Positions 17,409 through 27,409 of a DNA stretch of 64,000 nucleotides are shown here, piece by piece (the first letter of the stretch is position 1; each line of letters opens with the position of its first letter). Both the position numbers and the translations under genes were made by a program. The stretch lies in contig JAJZUW010000003.1 in the NCBI GenBank assembly GCA_021845925.1, positions 186,001-250,000 on the forward strand. The letters run 5' to 3'. The stretch comes from Pseudomonadota bacterium. Its GTDB lineage: Bacteria > Pseudomonadota > Gammaproteobacteria > Burkholderiales > Sulfuriferulaceae. The notes beneath the pieces are model-generated. The model saw only the letters and a program-made list of their open reading frames with translations. It was not told the DNA's origin and made no database searches.

Positions 17409-18857
17409 ATGGAACTGATTTTTTCACTCAGTCAGCCCGGCCGCGCAGCGCATGCGCAGATACCGGAAGGCAATGTCGTTACTTCCGGCTTGCCAGAACA
17501 TCTGCTGCGCGATGTGCCGCCAGCATTGCCGGAACTGTCCGAACTGGACGTGGTGCGGCATTACACGCGGCTCAGCCAGCAGAATTTCTCCATCGACACC
17601 CATTTCTATCCGCTCGGGTCCTGTACCATGAAATACAACCCGCGCGTATGCAACAGCCTGGCCATGTTGCCAGGATTTATCGACCGGCATCCGCTGGCGC
17701 CGGAAGATACAGGTCAGGGCTATCTGCAAAGCCTGCACGAGCTGCAGGAACTGCTGGCCGATGTTACTGGCATGGCAGCCGTTTCGCTGGCTCCCATGGC
17801 CGGTTCGCAGGGCGAATTTGCCGGCGTGGCGATGATCCGCGCCTGGCACGATTCGCGCGGCGATCATGCCCGCCGGGAAATCATCGTGCCGGATGCGGCA
17901 CATGGCACTAACCCGGCCACGGCAGCCATGTGTGGCTATACTGTGCGCGAGATACCCACCGATGCCGGCGGCAATGTCGATCTGGAGGCTCTGCGCGCGG
18001 CGGTGGGGCCGCAAACTGCCGGCCTGATGCTGACAAATCCGTCCACATTGGGTGTTTTTGAACAGAAAATCGTCGAAATTGCAGCGATCATGCATGAAGC
18101 CGGTGGCTTGCTGTATTACGATGGCGCCAATCTGAATGCGATTCTCGGGCGCATCAAGCCCGGTGACATGGGATTCGACGTCATCCACATCAACCTGCAC
18201 AAGACCTTTGCCACGCCGCATGGTGGTGGTGGTCCTGGTTCCGGACCCGTCGGCGTATCCGCCCGCCTGCTGCCGTTTCTGCCCGTTCCGCACATTGTGC
18301 GCCATGGCAACCAGTACCGGCTGGCCGATGAACACGACTTTCCGCAAACCATCGGCCGACTGAGCGGGTTTCACGGCAATGCCGGCGTTCTGCTGCGCGC
18401 CTACACCTATGCGAGAATGCTGGGCAGTGCCGGATTCGAGCGGGTCTCCCAGTACGCAACCCTGAACGCAAATTACCTGATGACGCGTTTGCAGCAAGCC
18501 GGATTTGATCTGGCCTACCCAGAACGGCGAGCCAGTCATGAATTTATCATCACGCTGAAACGCCTGAAGGATGAAACCGGCATCACCGCCATGGATTTCG
18601 CCAAACGCCTGCTCGATTATGGCTTCCATGCGCCAACCACCTATTTCCCGCTGCTGGTGCCGGAATGCCTGCTGATCGAACCCACCGAAACCGAATCCAA
18701 AGCCACGCTGGATGCTTTTGTTGACGCCATGGTCGCCGTGGCCGGTGAAGCACGCACCAGTCCGGAGATGGTCAAAACCGCACCCCACCGTTTGCCGGTG
18801 CGGCGGTTGGATGATGTCAGGGCCGCGCGCGAGCCCAATCTGGCTTTTCGCGAGTAA
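17409..18857 (+). CDS. gcvPB: GcvPB, glycine decarboxylase subunit 2 (PLP-binding)
   Basis: The catalytic half of the P protein: it decarboxylates glycine and passes the methylamine to lipoyl-GcvH. The PLP Lys is in [27 protein letters not shown] and [13 protein letters not shown] are further family blocks. The protein is 482 residues from the ATG at 17409. A TTG at 17403 overlapping the gcvPA stop is an alternative start two codons earlier. Last gene of the operon. No gcvL is in the window; the E3 subunit is usually shared and encoded elsewhere. Confidence 0.96.
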   Translation: MELIFSLSQPGRAAHAQIPEGNVVTSGLPEHLLRDVPPALPELSELDVVRHYTRLSQQNFSIDTHFYPLGSCTMKYNPRVCNSLAMLPGFIDRHPLAPEDTGQGYLQSLHELQELLADVTGMAAVSLAPMAGSQGEFAGVAMIRAWHDSRGDHARREIIVPDAAHGTNPATAAMCGYTVREIPTDAGGNVDLEALRAAVGPQTAGLMLTNPSTLGVFEQKIVEIAAIMHEAGGLLYYDGANLNAILGRIKPGDMGFDVIHINLHKTFATPHGGGGPGSGPVGVSARLLPFLPVPHIVRHGNQYRLADEHDFPQTIGRLSGFHGNAGVLLRAYTYARMLGSAGFERVSQYATLNANYLMTRLQQAGFDLAYPERRASHEFIITLKRLKDETGITAMDFAKRLLDYGFHAPTTYFPLLVPECLLIEPTETESKATLDAFVDAMVAVAGEARTSPEMVKTAPHRLPVRRLDDVRAAREPNLAFRE

Positions 18858-18904
18858 AAGCGGCTGCGGGGGCCGTCTGCATTGTTGCGCGGTGCTCGGT
18901 CGGT

Positions 18905-19284
18905 CGCCATATGGATTCTGCGACTTCGCGTCGCTTCGCGCAGAATGACGGTGTTTGGCACGTGGAATGCCAATGACGTTGCGACATTTCGTACGCAGTC
19001 CTGGACTTGCAGTTCCGGTACCTCCTTTCGTCATTCCACGCGCAATCGCGCAATCACAGCCCGGTACCTCCTTTCGTCATTCCGCGCGCAGTCGCGGAAT
19101 CCACAGATCCGGCATACACCTTCATCATTCCGTATGCAGTTACGGAATCCCCAGACCCGCTGAGGTTCGTGTCAACAAGGCATGGATTCTGCGACATCGC
19201 TTCGCTCTGCGCAGAATGACGGTGGTGGGTGTGCAGAATAACGATAACGCCGCGTCATTCCGCGCGCAGTCGCGGAATCCAGAA
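18905..19284. repeat. Cluster of REP-like palindromic repeats
   Basis: The 480 bases between gcvPB and the AhpD-like gene contain no gene but hold six related palindromes of about 28-39 bases. The core is CGTCATTCCGCG...CGCGGAATCC. Four copies read in one direction (about 19029-19056, 19075-19102, 19122-19150, 19252-19280). Two read in the other and have a longer loop (18913-18951 and 19184-19222). A direct repeat, CCGGTACCTCCTTTCGTCATTCC with small changes, brackets the first two forward units. The alternating orientation is typical of REP/BIME clusters between operons. Confidence 0.85.
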
Positions 19285-19337
19285 ATCCGGTATGATGGTT
19301 TCGGGACATGTCCCCGACCGGATCAGAAGGAGGCAAC

Positions 19338-19790
19338 ATGACACAACGTTATGACGTGCATCAGGTGTCGCCGGAAGCTTACCAGGCCATGCTGGCGCTG
19401 GGTCGTCAGGCGCGCAACAGTGGGCTGGAACCCGGGTTGATCGAGCTGGTCAAGATCCGCATTTCGCAGATCAACGGTTGTGCATTCTGTCTGGCACTGC
19501 ATCTCGACAAGGCGCGCAGGCTGGAACTCAGCGAATCGCAGCTGCACTTGCTGGCCGTGTGGCGCGAAGTACCCGTGTTCAACGAGCGCGAGCGAGCGGC
19601 ACTGGCGTTTGCCGAATGTCTCAACCGTTTGCCGGAAACCGGAGTGCCGGACGCGCTGTTTGAAGAAACCAGCCGGCATTTTCCGCTGGCCGATGTATCT
19701 GCACTGGCATTTGTGGTGGTTGAAATTGGCAGCTGGAACCGGCTGATGGTGGCATCGCGTACGCCGCCGCTGGCGGAACATCTGTTATAG
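19338..19790 (+). CDS. Carboxymuconolactone decarboxylase / AhpD-like protein
   Basis: A 150-residue protein of the AhpD-like fold. The key signature is NGCAFCLALH, a CxxCxxxH motif preceded by the usual helix (LVKIRISQIN); in AhpD these residues form a peroxidase/disulfide site. WREVPVFNERERAALAFAE is the second typical block. An AAGGAGG ribosome site stands seven bases before the ATG. Such proteins often act in hydroperoxide or thiol metabolism, but the substrate is unknown. It converges with livF and overlaps its end by six bases. Confidence 0.85.
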   Translation: MTQRYDVHQVSPEAYQAMLALGRQARNSGLEPGLIELVKIRISQINGCAFCLALHLDKARRLELSESQLHLLAVWREVPVFNERERAALAFAECLNRLPETGVPDALFEETSRHFPLADVSALAFVVVEIGSWNRLMVASRTPPLAEHLL

Positions 19791-20495
19791 CCCCAGATAG
19801 GCTGCTTGTACCTGTGCATTGTCCAGCAGACTACCGCTGTCGCCGGTAAGTGTGATTCGTCCGGACTCCATGACCAGCCCGCGCTGACAAAATCCGAGAG
19901 CCAGTCGGGCATTCTGCTCGACCAGCAGCAGGGCCACGCCCTGACGACAAGCCTTTTCCAGGCTATCGAAAACTGCATTAACCATGACCGGCGCAAGACC
20001 CATGCTGGGTTCGTCCAGCAGCAGCAGGCGTGGCTTGCCGAGCAGCGCTCGCTGGATGGCGAGCAGCTGCTGTTCGCCGCCGGACAACTGGCCGCCACGC
20101 TGGTGGCGTCGTTCGGCCAGGCGGGGAAATTGCTGCAGGATGTTGTCGATGTCGGTTTGTACGGCTGCGGTGTCTTTGCGCAACCAGGCGCCGAGCTGCA
20201 GGTTTTCCAGCACAGACAGTTGTTTGAAAATGCCGCGGCCTTCCGGTACCAGTGCAATGCCCTGCGCCGCGACAAAGTGTGGTGGCTTGCGCGTGATGGC
20301 TACCGAATCTGTGTGCATGCTGCCGCTGGCGGGCAGCAGCCCGGCAATGGCCTTGAGCAGGGAGGTCTTGCCCGCACCGTTGGCGCCGATCAGACACAAG
20401 CGTTCGCCTGGCTGGATGACAAACGAAACCTGCTGCACTGCATGCAGCTTGCCGTAGTGCACCGAGACCTTGTCCAGAGTCAGGATCGGCTTCAT
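19785..20495 (-). CDS. livF: LivF-type ABC transporter ATPase
   Basis: One of two ATPases of a branched-chain amino acid (HAAT-type) importer. The Walker A is GANGAGKTS, the signature QLSGGEQQLLAIQRAL, and the Walker B LLLLDEPSMGLAP. The 236-residue length and the short C-terminus are LivF-like. I chose the start at 20495, which overlaps the livG stop (ATGA). Last gene of livK-H-M-G-F. Confidence 0.93.
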   Translation of the reverse strand: MKPILTLDKVSVHYGKLHAVQQVSFVIQPGERLCLIGANGAGKTSLLKAIAGLLPASGSMHTDSVAITRKPPHFVAAQGIALVPEGRGIFKQLSVLENLQLGAWLRKDTAAVQTDIDNILQQFPRLAERRHQRGGQLSGGEQQLLAIQRALLGKPRLLLLDEPSMGLAPVMVNAVFDSLEKACRQGVALLLVEQNARLALGFCQRGLVMESGRITLTGDSGSLLDNAQVQAAYLGL

Positions 20496-21259
20496 GTTTC
20501 TGTTCCCAGCCAGGCCTGGATCACGCGTGGATGTTGCCGGATTCGTTCGGGTTCGTCCACCGTGACCAGTTCGCCAAAATCCAGAACGGCAATGCGCTGG
20601 CAAAGTTGCATCATCAGTTTGACGTCGTGCTCGATCACCAGCACCGTGAGGTTGAACCCGGCACGCAATTGCTGGATCAGCTCGCGCAGTTGTTCCCGTT
20701 CGGCCGGATTCATGCCGGCAGCCGGTTCGTCCAGCGCCAGCAGGCGTGGCTGGCTGGCCAGTGCGCGAGCGATTTCCAGCCGGCGCTGGTCGCCATAGGA
20801 AAGGTTGGCCGCCAGGGTATTGCTGTGGCGGGAGATGCCGACCTGATCCAGCAGCTCTGCAGCGTGCCTGCGCGCCTGCGCTTCTTCGCGGCGGGTAGCC
20901 GCATTGCGCAGAATGGCGCCGATCACGCCGGAACGGGTGCAGCTGTGTTGGCCAACCAGTACATTTTCCAGCGCGGTCATGCCGGAAAACAGGCGGATGT
21001 TCTGGAAAGTGCGCGCGATGCCCAGTTGCAGGATGCGGTGGGGCGGTTGCCGATCGAGAGGTTTTCCGGCAAAGATGATATGTCCGGACGAAGGTGGCAG
21101 CACACCGGTCAGCACGTTGAACAGAGTGGTTTTGCCAGCGCCGTTTGGTCCGATCAGGCCGAATATTTCATCCTGTCGAATGGCGAAGGAAACGTCAGTG
21201 AGTGCTTGCACACCACCGAAGTTACGGCTGACGTGATCGATTTGCAGCAGTTCGGTCAT
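20492..21259 (-). CDS. livG: LivG-type ABC transporter ATPase
   Basis: The second ATPase of the importer, 255 residues. The Walker A is GPNGAGKTT, the signature LSYGDQRRLEIARAL, and the Walker B LLALDEPAAGMNP. The C-terminal tail is the LivG type (VTVDEPERIRQHPRVIQAWLG). Its ends overlap livM and livF by four bases each, so the whole set is translationally coupled. Confidence 0.94.
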   Translation of the reverse strand: MTELLQIDHVSRNFGGVQALTDVSFAIRQDEIFGLIGPNGAGKTTLFNVLTGVLPPSSGHIIFAGKPLDRQPPHRILQLGIARTFQNIRLFSGMTALENVLVGQHSCTRSGVIGAILRNAATRREEAQARRHAAELLDQVGISRHSNTLAANLSYGDQRRLEIARALASQPRLLALDEPAAGMNPAEREQLRELIQQLRAGFNLTVLVIEHDVKLMMQLCQRIAVLDFGELVTVDEPERIRQHPRVIQAWLGTET

Positions 21260-22314
21260 GGCCGGTCTCCGGCGTATTCGCGCTGATGGCGACGTGACCG
21301 GATGAGACCGGCTGGCCGGATCAGCATCATGGCCACCAGAGCCAGCCCGAAGATCAGCATGCGCAGGTCATTCGGGTCCACGATCACATGGCCCAGGTGA
21401 TTGAGCTGCCAGTCTCCCAGCATGCGCAGGGCCTCTGGCAAAACCGTGAGGGTGATGGCGCCCAGCACCACGCCATACACATTGCCCATGCCACCCAGCA
21501 CGATCATGCACAGAATCATCACCGATTCCATCAGGTTGAAACTTTCCGGGCTGACAAATCCCTGGAAACCGGCAAACAGCCCTCCGGCCAGACCGCCGAA
21601 CGTGGCGCCCATGGCAAACGCCAGCAGCTTGAAATTGCGCAGATGAATGCCGCTGGCAGCAGCAGCCAGTTCGTCTTCGCGGATGGCGGCCCAGGCGCGA
21701 CCCACGCGGGAATCCTGCAGACGCAGGGCGATAAACATCACCAGCAAGGTGAGGGCCAGAAACAGGTAGTAATACTGTACCGGTCCGGTCAGGCCCGGCA
21801 GCATGGTCGTGTGGTTGTGTGAAAAGGAAAACGTGCCCAGATGCACCGAGTCGATCAGACATATGCCCTGCGGACCGTTGGTGATGTTGACCGGTTCGTT
21901 CAGATTGTTCAGGAAGATACGGATGATTTCGCCGAATCCCAGCGTGACAATCGCCAGATAATCACCACGCAGGCGCAGGGTCGGTGCACCCAGCAGCACA
22001 CCAGACAGGCCGGCACAGGCCGCACCGATCGGCAGTACAGCCCACAATGGCCAGTGCAGGCCAAACTGCGGTGAATCCAGCAGTGCGTAGACGTAGGCGC
22101 CAACGGCATAGAAGGCGATATAGCCCAGGTCGAGCAGACCGGCATATCCGACCACGATGTTGAGACCGAGCGCCAGCATGCTGTACAGCAGTGCCATGTC
22201 AATAATGCGCACCCAGCTGCGGCCGATGCCGGCCTGCAGCAGGAATGGCAATGCCAGCAGGCCGATGGCCAGTGCGGCATAGGTGGACCAGGCAGAGCGG
22301 CGGCTGTGGCTCAT
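21256..22314 (-). CDS. livM: LivM-type ABC transporter permease
   Basis: A 352-residue permease with about ten hydrophobic segments. LGLNIVVGYAGLLDLGYIAFYAVGAY and LRGDYLAIVTLGFGEIIR are hallmarks of LivM. The C-terminus is arginine-rich. Four-base overlaps with livH and livG. Confidence 0.93.
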   Translation of the reverse strand: MSHSRRSAWSTYAALAIGLLALPFLLQAGIGRSWVRIIDMALLYSMLALGLNIVVGYAGLLDLGYIAFYAVGAYVYALLDSPQFGLHWPLWAVLPIGAACAGLSGVLLGAPTLRLRGDYLAIVTLGFGEIIRIFLNNLNEPVNITNGPQGICLIDSVHLGTFSFSHNHTTMLPGLTGPVQYYYLFLALTLLVMFIALRLQDSRVGRAWAAIREDELAAAASGIHLRNFKLLAFAMGATFGGLAGGLFAGFQGFVSPESFNLMESVMILCMIVLGGMGNVYGVVLGAITLTVLPEALRMLGDWQLNHLGHVIVDPNDLRMLIFGLALVAMMLIRPAGLIRSRRHQREYAGDRP

Positions 22315-23234
22315 GCCCGGTCCGCCGTGTTCTGGCCCAGCAGTCCGGCCGGACGAATGATCAGGACAGCGATCAGGACAAGGAATGCAAACACATCCTG
22401 ATAGTTGCTGCCGAATACGCCATGCGTCAGGCTGCCGATGTAGCCGGCACCCAGGCTTTCAATCACGCCCAGCAACAAGCCACCCAGCATGGCGCCACGC
22501 AGGTTGCCAATGCCGCCGAGCACGGCCGCTGAAAACGCTTTCAGACCAAGCAAGAACCCCATGTAATAATGGGCGAGACCATAGTAAGCGCTTACCAGAA
22601 AGCCGCCGATCGCGGCCAGTGCCGAACCCAGAATGAAGGTCAGCGAAATGATGTGGTTGGCATCGATACCCATCAGCCCGGCCAGTTGTGGCGATTGTGC
22701 GGTGGCCCGCATGGCCCGGCCAAGCGAAGTGCGTCGCACCAGGTTGTCCAGCACCAGCATCAGGATGCCGGCCGTGACCAGTATGATCAGCTGCACGTCG
22801 GTCACCCGCGCGCCATGCACGTCAAACCAGCCTTGCGGCAGCAGAGGCGGAAAGCTGATGTATTCGCGTCCCCAGATCAGCATGGCCAGGTTCTGCAGCA
22901 CGATGGATACCCCGATGGCCGTGATCAGTGGCGCCAGGCGGGGCGCATGGCGCAACGGACGGTAGGCGACGCGTTCGATCGCATAGCCCAGTACCGAACA
23001 GCCGGCCATGGCGGTCAGCAAGCCGGCCAGCAGGACGATGGGTACCGGCAGGCCGGAACCGGCCAGATGGGTGATGACCGCCAACGCCAGCATGGCCCCG
23101 ATCATGGTGATTTCACCATGGGCAAAGTTGATCAGCTCAAGAATGCCGTACACCATGGTGTAACCCAGCGCGATGAGAGCGTACACACTACCCAGCACCA
23201 GACCATTGATCAATTGTTGCAGCAGAATATCCAT
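22311..23234 (-). CDS. livH: LivH-type ABC transporter permease
   Basis: A 307-residue permease. It begins LLQQLINGLVLGSVYALIALGYTMVYGILELINFAHGE, which is the classic LivH N-terminus, and has about eight membrane segments. It lies nine bases after the binding-protein gene and overlaps livM by four. Confidence 0.94.
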   Translation of the reverse strand: MDILLQQLINGLVLGSVYALIALGYTMVYGILELINFAHGEITMIGAMLALAVITHLAGSGLPVPIVLLAGLLTAMAGCSVLGYAIERVAYRPLRHAPRLAPLITAIGVSIVLQNLAMLIWGREYISFPPLLPQGWFDVHGARVTDVQLIILVTAGILMLVLDNLVRRTSLGRAMRATAQSPQLAGLMGIDANHIISLTFILGSALAAIGGFLVSAYYGLAHYYMGFLLGLKAFSAAVLGGIGNLRGAMLGGLLLGVIESLGAGYIGSLTHGVFGSNYQDVFAFLVLIAVLIIRPAGLLGQNTADRA

Positions 23235-23243
23235 GTCGGCCTG

Positions 23244-24413
23244 TCAGTGGGATGCCGGGAGCGGAGCCGGTCCGGTGATGGTGGTAACCGGTTGCCACTT
23301 GCCCTGGTTGACCTGATACAAAGTGACGGCACCGGTTTGCAGATCGCCGTGTTCATCAAACCGGATGTTTCCGGTGACGCCACGGTAATCGGTGGATGCC
23401 AGCATGGGCAGGTATCTGGCCGGGTCTGGCGAATTGGCCCGTTTCATGGCGTCCACCATGACGTATACCGCGTCATACGCATAAGGAGCATAGTTCTGGA
23501 TCGGGCCGAAACGGGCGGTAAAGTGTTTCCTGAACTGTGCGCCTCCCGGCATCTGGTCCAGTGGCAGCCCCGGGTTGGAAGCCACGTCTCCATTGGCTGC
23601 TGCACCGGCCAGATGGACGAACTGGCTGGTTTCCATGCCGTCACCGCCCAGCAGTCGCGCGGTCAGTCCCAGCTGGCGCATCTGGCGGGCCAGCGGGCCG
23701 GCTTGCGGGTCCATGCCGCCAAAAAATACCACCTGCGGCTGGTGTGCCTTGATACTGGTCAGAATGGCCAGAAAGTCGGTTGAATGGTCGGTGGTGTATT
23801 CGCGATCAACAATCTGCGCACCATCCGTCACCGCCGCACGGGCAAATTCGTCGGCCAGCCCCTGGCCGTAGGCGGTGCGGTCATCTACCACGGCAATGCG
23901 CGTGGCATGCAGGTAGCGGGTGGCATATTGCGCCAGCGCCGCGCCTTGCTGACTGTCATTGGTCATCACCCGATAGGCGGTTTTAAAACCGAGATGCGTG
24001 TAGGCAATGGCTGTGGAGGAAGGCGAAATCTGCGGGATGCCCGCATCGTCATACACCTTGGCTGCCGGAATGCTGGCGCCCGAGTTCAGATGGCCGATCA
24101 CCCCGGCCACATCGTCATCGGCCAGTTGCTGCGCCACCGTGGTGGCCACCCTGGGGTCGGCCTGGTCGTCTTCGACCAGCAGTTGCAGCCGCCAGGTTTT
24201 GCCGGCCAGCCGTACGCCACCGGCAGCGTTGATTTCATCGACGGCCAGTTGCGCACCGTTGGCGTTGTCCTGTCCGAGATGCGCCTGCGGACCGGTGAGC
24301 GGGGAGGCCGAGCCAATGCGGATGATGTTGCCTGGCGGCGTGTTGCTCCCGCAACCCGCCAGCAACGCGCCAAACAACAGCGCTGGCAGGGTGGGCAAAA
24401 ACAACGACTTCAT
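23244..24413 (-). CDS. livK: LivK-like substrate-binding lipoprotein
   Basis: The extracytoplasmic binding protein of the importer, 389 residues. It has a lipoprotein signal with the lipobox LLAGC (residues about 18-22), then a type I periplasmic-binding fold: IRIGSASPLTGPQAHLGQDNANGAQLAVDEINAAGG is the standard opening. I chose the ATG at 24413 because it gives a clean lipoprotein signal. Ligands of this family range from branched-chain amino acids to urea and short amides, so the solute is uncertain. Confidence 0.9.
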   Translation of the reverse strand: MKSLFLPTLPALLFGALLAGCGSNTPPGNIIRIGSASPLTGPQAHLGQDNANGAQLAVDEINAAGGVRLAGKTWRLQLLVEDDQADPRVATTVAQQLADDDVAGVIGHLNSGASIPAAKVYDDAGIPQISPSSTAIAYTHLGFKTAYRVMTNDSQQGAALAQYATRYLHATRIAVVDDRTAYGQGLADEFARAAVTDGAQIVDREYTTDHSTDFLAILTSIKAHQPQVVFFGGMDPQAGPLARQMRQLGLTARLLGGDGMETSQFVHLAGAAANGDVASNPGLPLDQMPGGAQFRKHFTARFGPIQNYAPYAYDAVYVMVDAMKRANSPDPARYLPMLASTDYRGVTGNIRFDEHGDLQTGAVTLYQVNQGKWQPVTTITGPAPLPASH

Positions 24414-24527
24414 GCAGGGCTCCGCAACAACAGGCATCAGACCACGAACTTATAGCACAAACCAGACCAGGACGAAACCGGCACGGGCGCATGCGACACC
24501 ACTTTTGCGGATGATGTGGTCAGACAG

Positions 24528-24839
24528 CTACTGCGCCAGTACCCACTTGACCAGTGCTTTCAGATCGTCCGGATTGGCCTGTGGGTTGGGTGGCATGGGA
24601 TAGTTGCCCCAGTTGCCGGCACCACCGTGCTGGACTTTGTACAGCAGCTTGTCAAATGCCTGCGGATCGTTGCGATACCGCTCGGCAACGGCGTGAAACG
24701 GGGGGCCGATTTTCTTTTGCTGAATGTCGTGGCAGGTCAGGCAGGCGTTCTGGGCGGCCAGGGTCATGCCGGGGTCTTCGGCATGGGCGATTCCGGTGGT
24801 GACGAGCAGACAGGCGGCAAGCAGGAGGCTGGCTTTCAT
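24528..24839 (-). CDS. Small periplasmic class I cytochrome c
   Basis: A 103-residue protein with a signal peptide (cleaved after IAHA, about residue 20) and one haem site, CLTCH (Cys33, Cys36, His37). Met82 in NYPMPPNP is the likely sixth ligand. Size and motif match c551/c552-type electron carriers that pass electrons to terminal oxidases. Its start overlaps the parA-like stop by four bases, so it is read with ilvD and parA. Confidence 0.9.
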   Translation of the reverse strand: MKASLLLAACLLVTTGIAHAEDPGMTLAAQNACLTCHDIQQKKIGPPFHAVAERYRNDPQAFDKLLYKVQHGGAGNWGNYPMPPNPQANPDDLKALVKWVLAQ

Positions 24840-25495
24840 AGGTATTCCGTCAGTTCTTCAGGGAGTTTATCGACTGGTGGTTGCTGGTCGATCCAGTTTA
24901 GCAGGGCAAGCCAGGGTTCGCGCAGCCGGTCGGTGGCACGGGCCGGCAGATCGGCAATTCCGCGGCCTTCAAAGGCAGCGTTGATATAGTGCTGGCTGTC
25001 CTGAAGATGGGTGATCAGCGGCAGGGATTGTTGCTGCAGCCAGTCTTCCAGCTGGCGGGCGGCGCGGGTGCGCGGAGTGACGCGCATGCCGACTGCGCCG
25101 GCCAGGGTTTTTTCCTTGCGAATGGCTTTTTCTTCGCCAAGTGCCCGGAGAAATTCGTCACTGGCGGAGATGTCGAAAGCGGAAGGCGCAACGGGCACGA
25201 TCACCTGTCGGGCAAGTTTCAGCATGCGCGACAGCATTTTGCCGTGCAAACCGGCCGCGCTGTCGATGATCAGCCAGCCGGTCTGCGATCCCTGGTTCTG
25301 GGCTGGCTGATAGGGCCAGATGGCAGGCAGACTGGCCGGACGACTGGCCAGCCAGCGGCGTGCAGATTGCTGGCGATCAAGATCCAGCAGGCGGACGTTG
25401 TCTCCACGTGCGGCAAGCAGGCTGGCCAGGTTGACGGCAAGCGTGGTTTTTCCACTGCCGCCTTTCGGGTTGGCAATCAGCAGGGTGCGGATCAT
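24836..25495 (-). CDS. ParA/MinD-type ATPase (orphan)
   Basis: A 219-residue ATPase with the deviant Walker A motif [10 protein letters not shown] near the N-terminus and a Walker B-like WLIIDSAAG. ParA-type proteins position cargo on the nucleoid or membrane. There is no ParB, MinE or McdB-like partner next to it. Instead it is joined by four-base overlaps to ilvD (upstream) and a cytochrome c gene (downstream). The cargo is unknown. It is distinct in sequence from the carboxysome-linked ATPase at 46349-46984. Confidence 0.85.
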   Translation of the reverse strand: MIRTLLIANPKGGSGKTTLAVNLASLLAARGDNVRLLDLDRQQSARRWLASRPASLPAIWPYQPAQNQGSQTGWLIIDSAAGLHGKMLSRMLKLARQVIVPVAPSAFDISASDEFLRALGEEKAIRKEKTLAGAVGMRVTPRTRAARQLEDWLQQQSLPLITHLQDSQHYINAAFEGRGIADLPARATDRLREPWLALLNWIDQQPPVDKLPEELTEYL

Positions 25496-27351
25496 TCCTT
25501 GGGTTCGATCTGGCTGACATCACGCACCGCGCCGGTGGCTGCCGATGTGGTCAGGGCAGCATAGGCACGCAGTGCCGGCGAAACCTTGCGCTGTCGTTTG
25601 ATGGCCGGGTGCCATGCGGCACGGCCGCGCGCCTGCATGACGGCCCGGCGACTGGCCAGGATTTCGTCACTGACCTCGACATGAATCCTGCGCGCAGGGA
25701 TATCGATTTCAATCATGTCGCCTTCTTCCACCAGACCGATATTGCCGCCTTCAGCAGCTTCCGGTGACACGTGACCGATGCTGAGGCCGGAGGTGCCGCC
25801 CGAAAAACGGCCATCGGTAATCAGCGCGCAGGCCTTGCCGAGGCCTTTGGATTTCAGGTAGGCGGTCGGGTAGAGCATTTCCTGCATGCCCGGTCCTCCT
25901 TTGGGGCCTTCGTAACGGATCAGAACGATATCGCCGGGTTTGATGCTGTCATTCAGGATGCCTTCCACGGCGCCGTCCTGCGATTCGAAAATGCGCGCCG
26001 GACCACGGAAGCGAAAAATGCTTTCGTCCACACCGGCCGTTTTGACAATGCAGCCGTCCAGCGCCAGATTGCCATACAGAATGGCCAGGCCGCCTTCCAG
26101 GCTGTAGGCATGCTGCATGTCGCGAATGCAACCATGGGTGCGGTCGGTATCCAGATCCGGCCAGCGCTTGTCCTGGCTGAAAGCAACCTGGGTGGGCACG
26201 CCGCCGGGCGCCGCACGGTAAAACTGGCGTACGGCATCACTGCTTGTTCTGCGGATATCCCATTCTTCCAGCGCAGCGCCAAGGCTGGCGCTGTGCACGG
26301 TCGGCAGGTCGCGGTGAATCAGTCCGGCGCGGTCCAGTTCGCCCAGAATGGCGAATACGCCGCCGGCACGGTGAACGTCTTCCATGTGGTACAGCGGTGT
26401 CGACGGCGCGACCTTGCACAGGTTGGGCACGCGTCGGCTCATGCGGTCGATGTCCTGCATGCGGAAGGGCACCCCGGCCTCACTGGCAGCGGCCAGCAGA
26501 TGCAGCACGGTGTTGGTGGAACCGCCCATGGCGATATCCAGTGCAATGGCATTTTCAAAGGCGGAAAAACTGGCAATCGAACGCGGCAACACGGATTCGT
26601 CGTTGCCTTCATAGTAGCGGCGCGCCAGCTCCACGATCAGCCGGCCGGCCTTGAGAAACAGTTGCTTGCGGTCAGCGTGGGTGGCAAGCACCGAGCCATT
26701 GCCCGGCAGGCTGAGCCCCAGCGCTTCGGTCAGGCAGTTCATCGAATTGGCGGTGAACATGCCGGAGCAGGAGCCGCAGGTCGGGCAGGCCGAGCGTTCA
26801 ACCTGTTCCACCGTGGCATCGCTTTCATTGCTGTTGGCGGCCAGCACCATGGCGTCCACCAGATCGAGTTTGGCTGTCTTGCCGTGCAGTACGGTCTTGC
26901 CGGACTCCATCGGACCACCGGAAACGAAAACCACCGGAATGTTGAGGCGCAGCGCGGCCATCAGCATGCCGGGCGTGATCTTGTCGCAATTGGACAGACA
27001 GACCAGCGCATCCGCGCAGTGGGCATTGACCATGTATTCGACACTGTCTGCGATGAGATCGCGCGACGGCAGCGAGTACAGCATGCCGTCGTGTCCCATC
27101 GCGATGCCGTCGTCGATGGCGATGGTATTGAATTCCTTGGCGACGCCGCCGGCGGCCTCGACTTCGCGTGCGATCAGCTGGCCAAGATCTTTCAGGTGGA
27201 CATGGCCGGGCACGAACTGGGTGAACGAATTGGCAATGGCGATGATGGGTTTGCTGAAATCATCGTCCTTCATGCCGGTGGCGCGCCACAGCGCGCGCGC
27301 GCCGGCCATGTTGCGACCATGGGTGGATGTGCGTGAACGGTATGCTGGCAT
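25492..27351 (-). CDS. ilvD: IlvD, dihydroxy-acid dehydratase
   Basis: Iron-sulfur enzyme of isoleucine, valine and pantothenate synthesis; dehydrates 2,3-dihydroxy acids to 2-keto acids. The 619-residue protein opens [21 protein letters not shown], close to other proteobacterial IlvD. Cluster cysteines lie in [12 protein letters not shown] and [42 protein letters not shown] is the C-terminal signature. I chose the start at 27351 by that N-terminus. The divergent lgt starts 59 bases away. Confidence 0.97.
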   Translation of the reverse strand: MPAYRSRTSTHGRNMAGARALWRATGMKDDDFSKPIIAIANSFTQFVPGHVHLKDLGQLIAREVEAAGGVAKEFNTIAIDDGIAMGHDGMLYSLPSRDLIADSVEYMVNAHCADALVCLSNCDKITPGMLMAALRLNIPVVFVSGGPMESGKTVLHGKTAKLDLVDAMVLAANSNESDATVEQVERSACPTCGSCSGMFTANSMNCLTEALGLSLPGNGSVLATHADRKQLFLKAGRLIVELARRYYEGNDESVLPRSIASFSAFENAIALDIAMGGSTNTVLHLLAAASEAGVPFRMQDIDRMSRRVPNLCKVAPSTPLYHMEDVHRAGGVFAILGELDRAGLIHRDLPTVHSASLGAALEEWDIRRTSSDAVRQFYRAAPGGVPTQVAFSQDKRWPDLDTDRTHGCIRDMQHAYSLEGGLAILYGNLALDGCIVKTAGVDESIFRFRGPARIFESQDGAVEGILNDSIKPGDIVLIRYEGPKGGPGMQEMLYPTAYLKSKGLGKACALITDGRFSGGTSGLSIGHVSPEAAEGGNIGLVEEGDMIEIDIPARRIHVEVSDEILASRRAVMQARGRAAWHPAIKRQRKVSPALRAYAALTTSAATGAVRDVSQIEPKE

Positions 27352-27409
27352 GTTTTCTTCATCAACTGGTGCGATAATACCGGCTATTCTAACCCGATTC
27401 GGGAACGTC

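Noticed and set aside
17424-19034. Antisense frame (536 codons) opposite gcvPB
   Set aside because: It overlaps a complete, conserved gene and runs on into the repeat cluster.
18905-19284. Palindromic cluster as a CRISPR array
   Set aside because: Units alternate in orientation, vary in sequence and are irregularly spaced.
24836-25495. Second McdA
   Set aside because: No McdB-like partner or carboxysome gene adjoins it, so only a general ParA-type call is supported.
26651-27409. N-terminal extension of lgt
   Set aside because: It is antisense to ilvD; the Lgt N-terminus and membrane topology begin at 27410.
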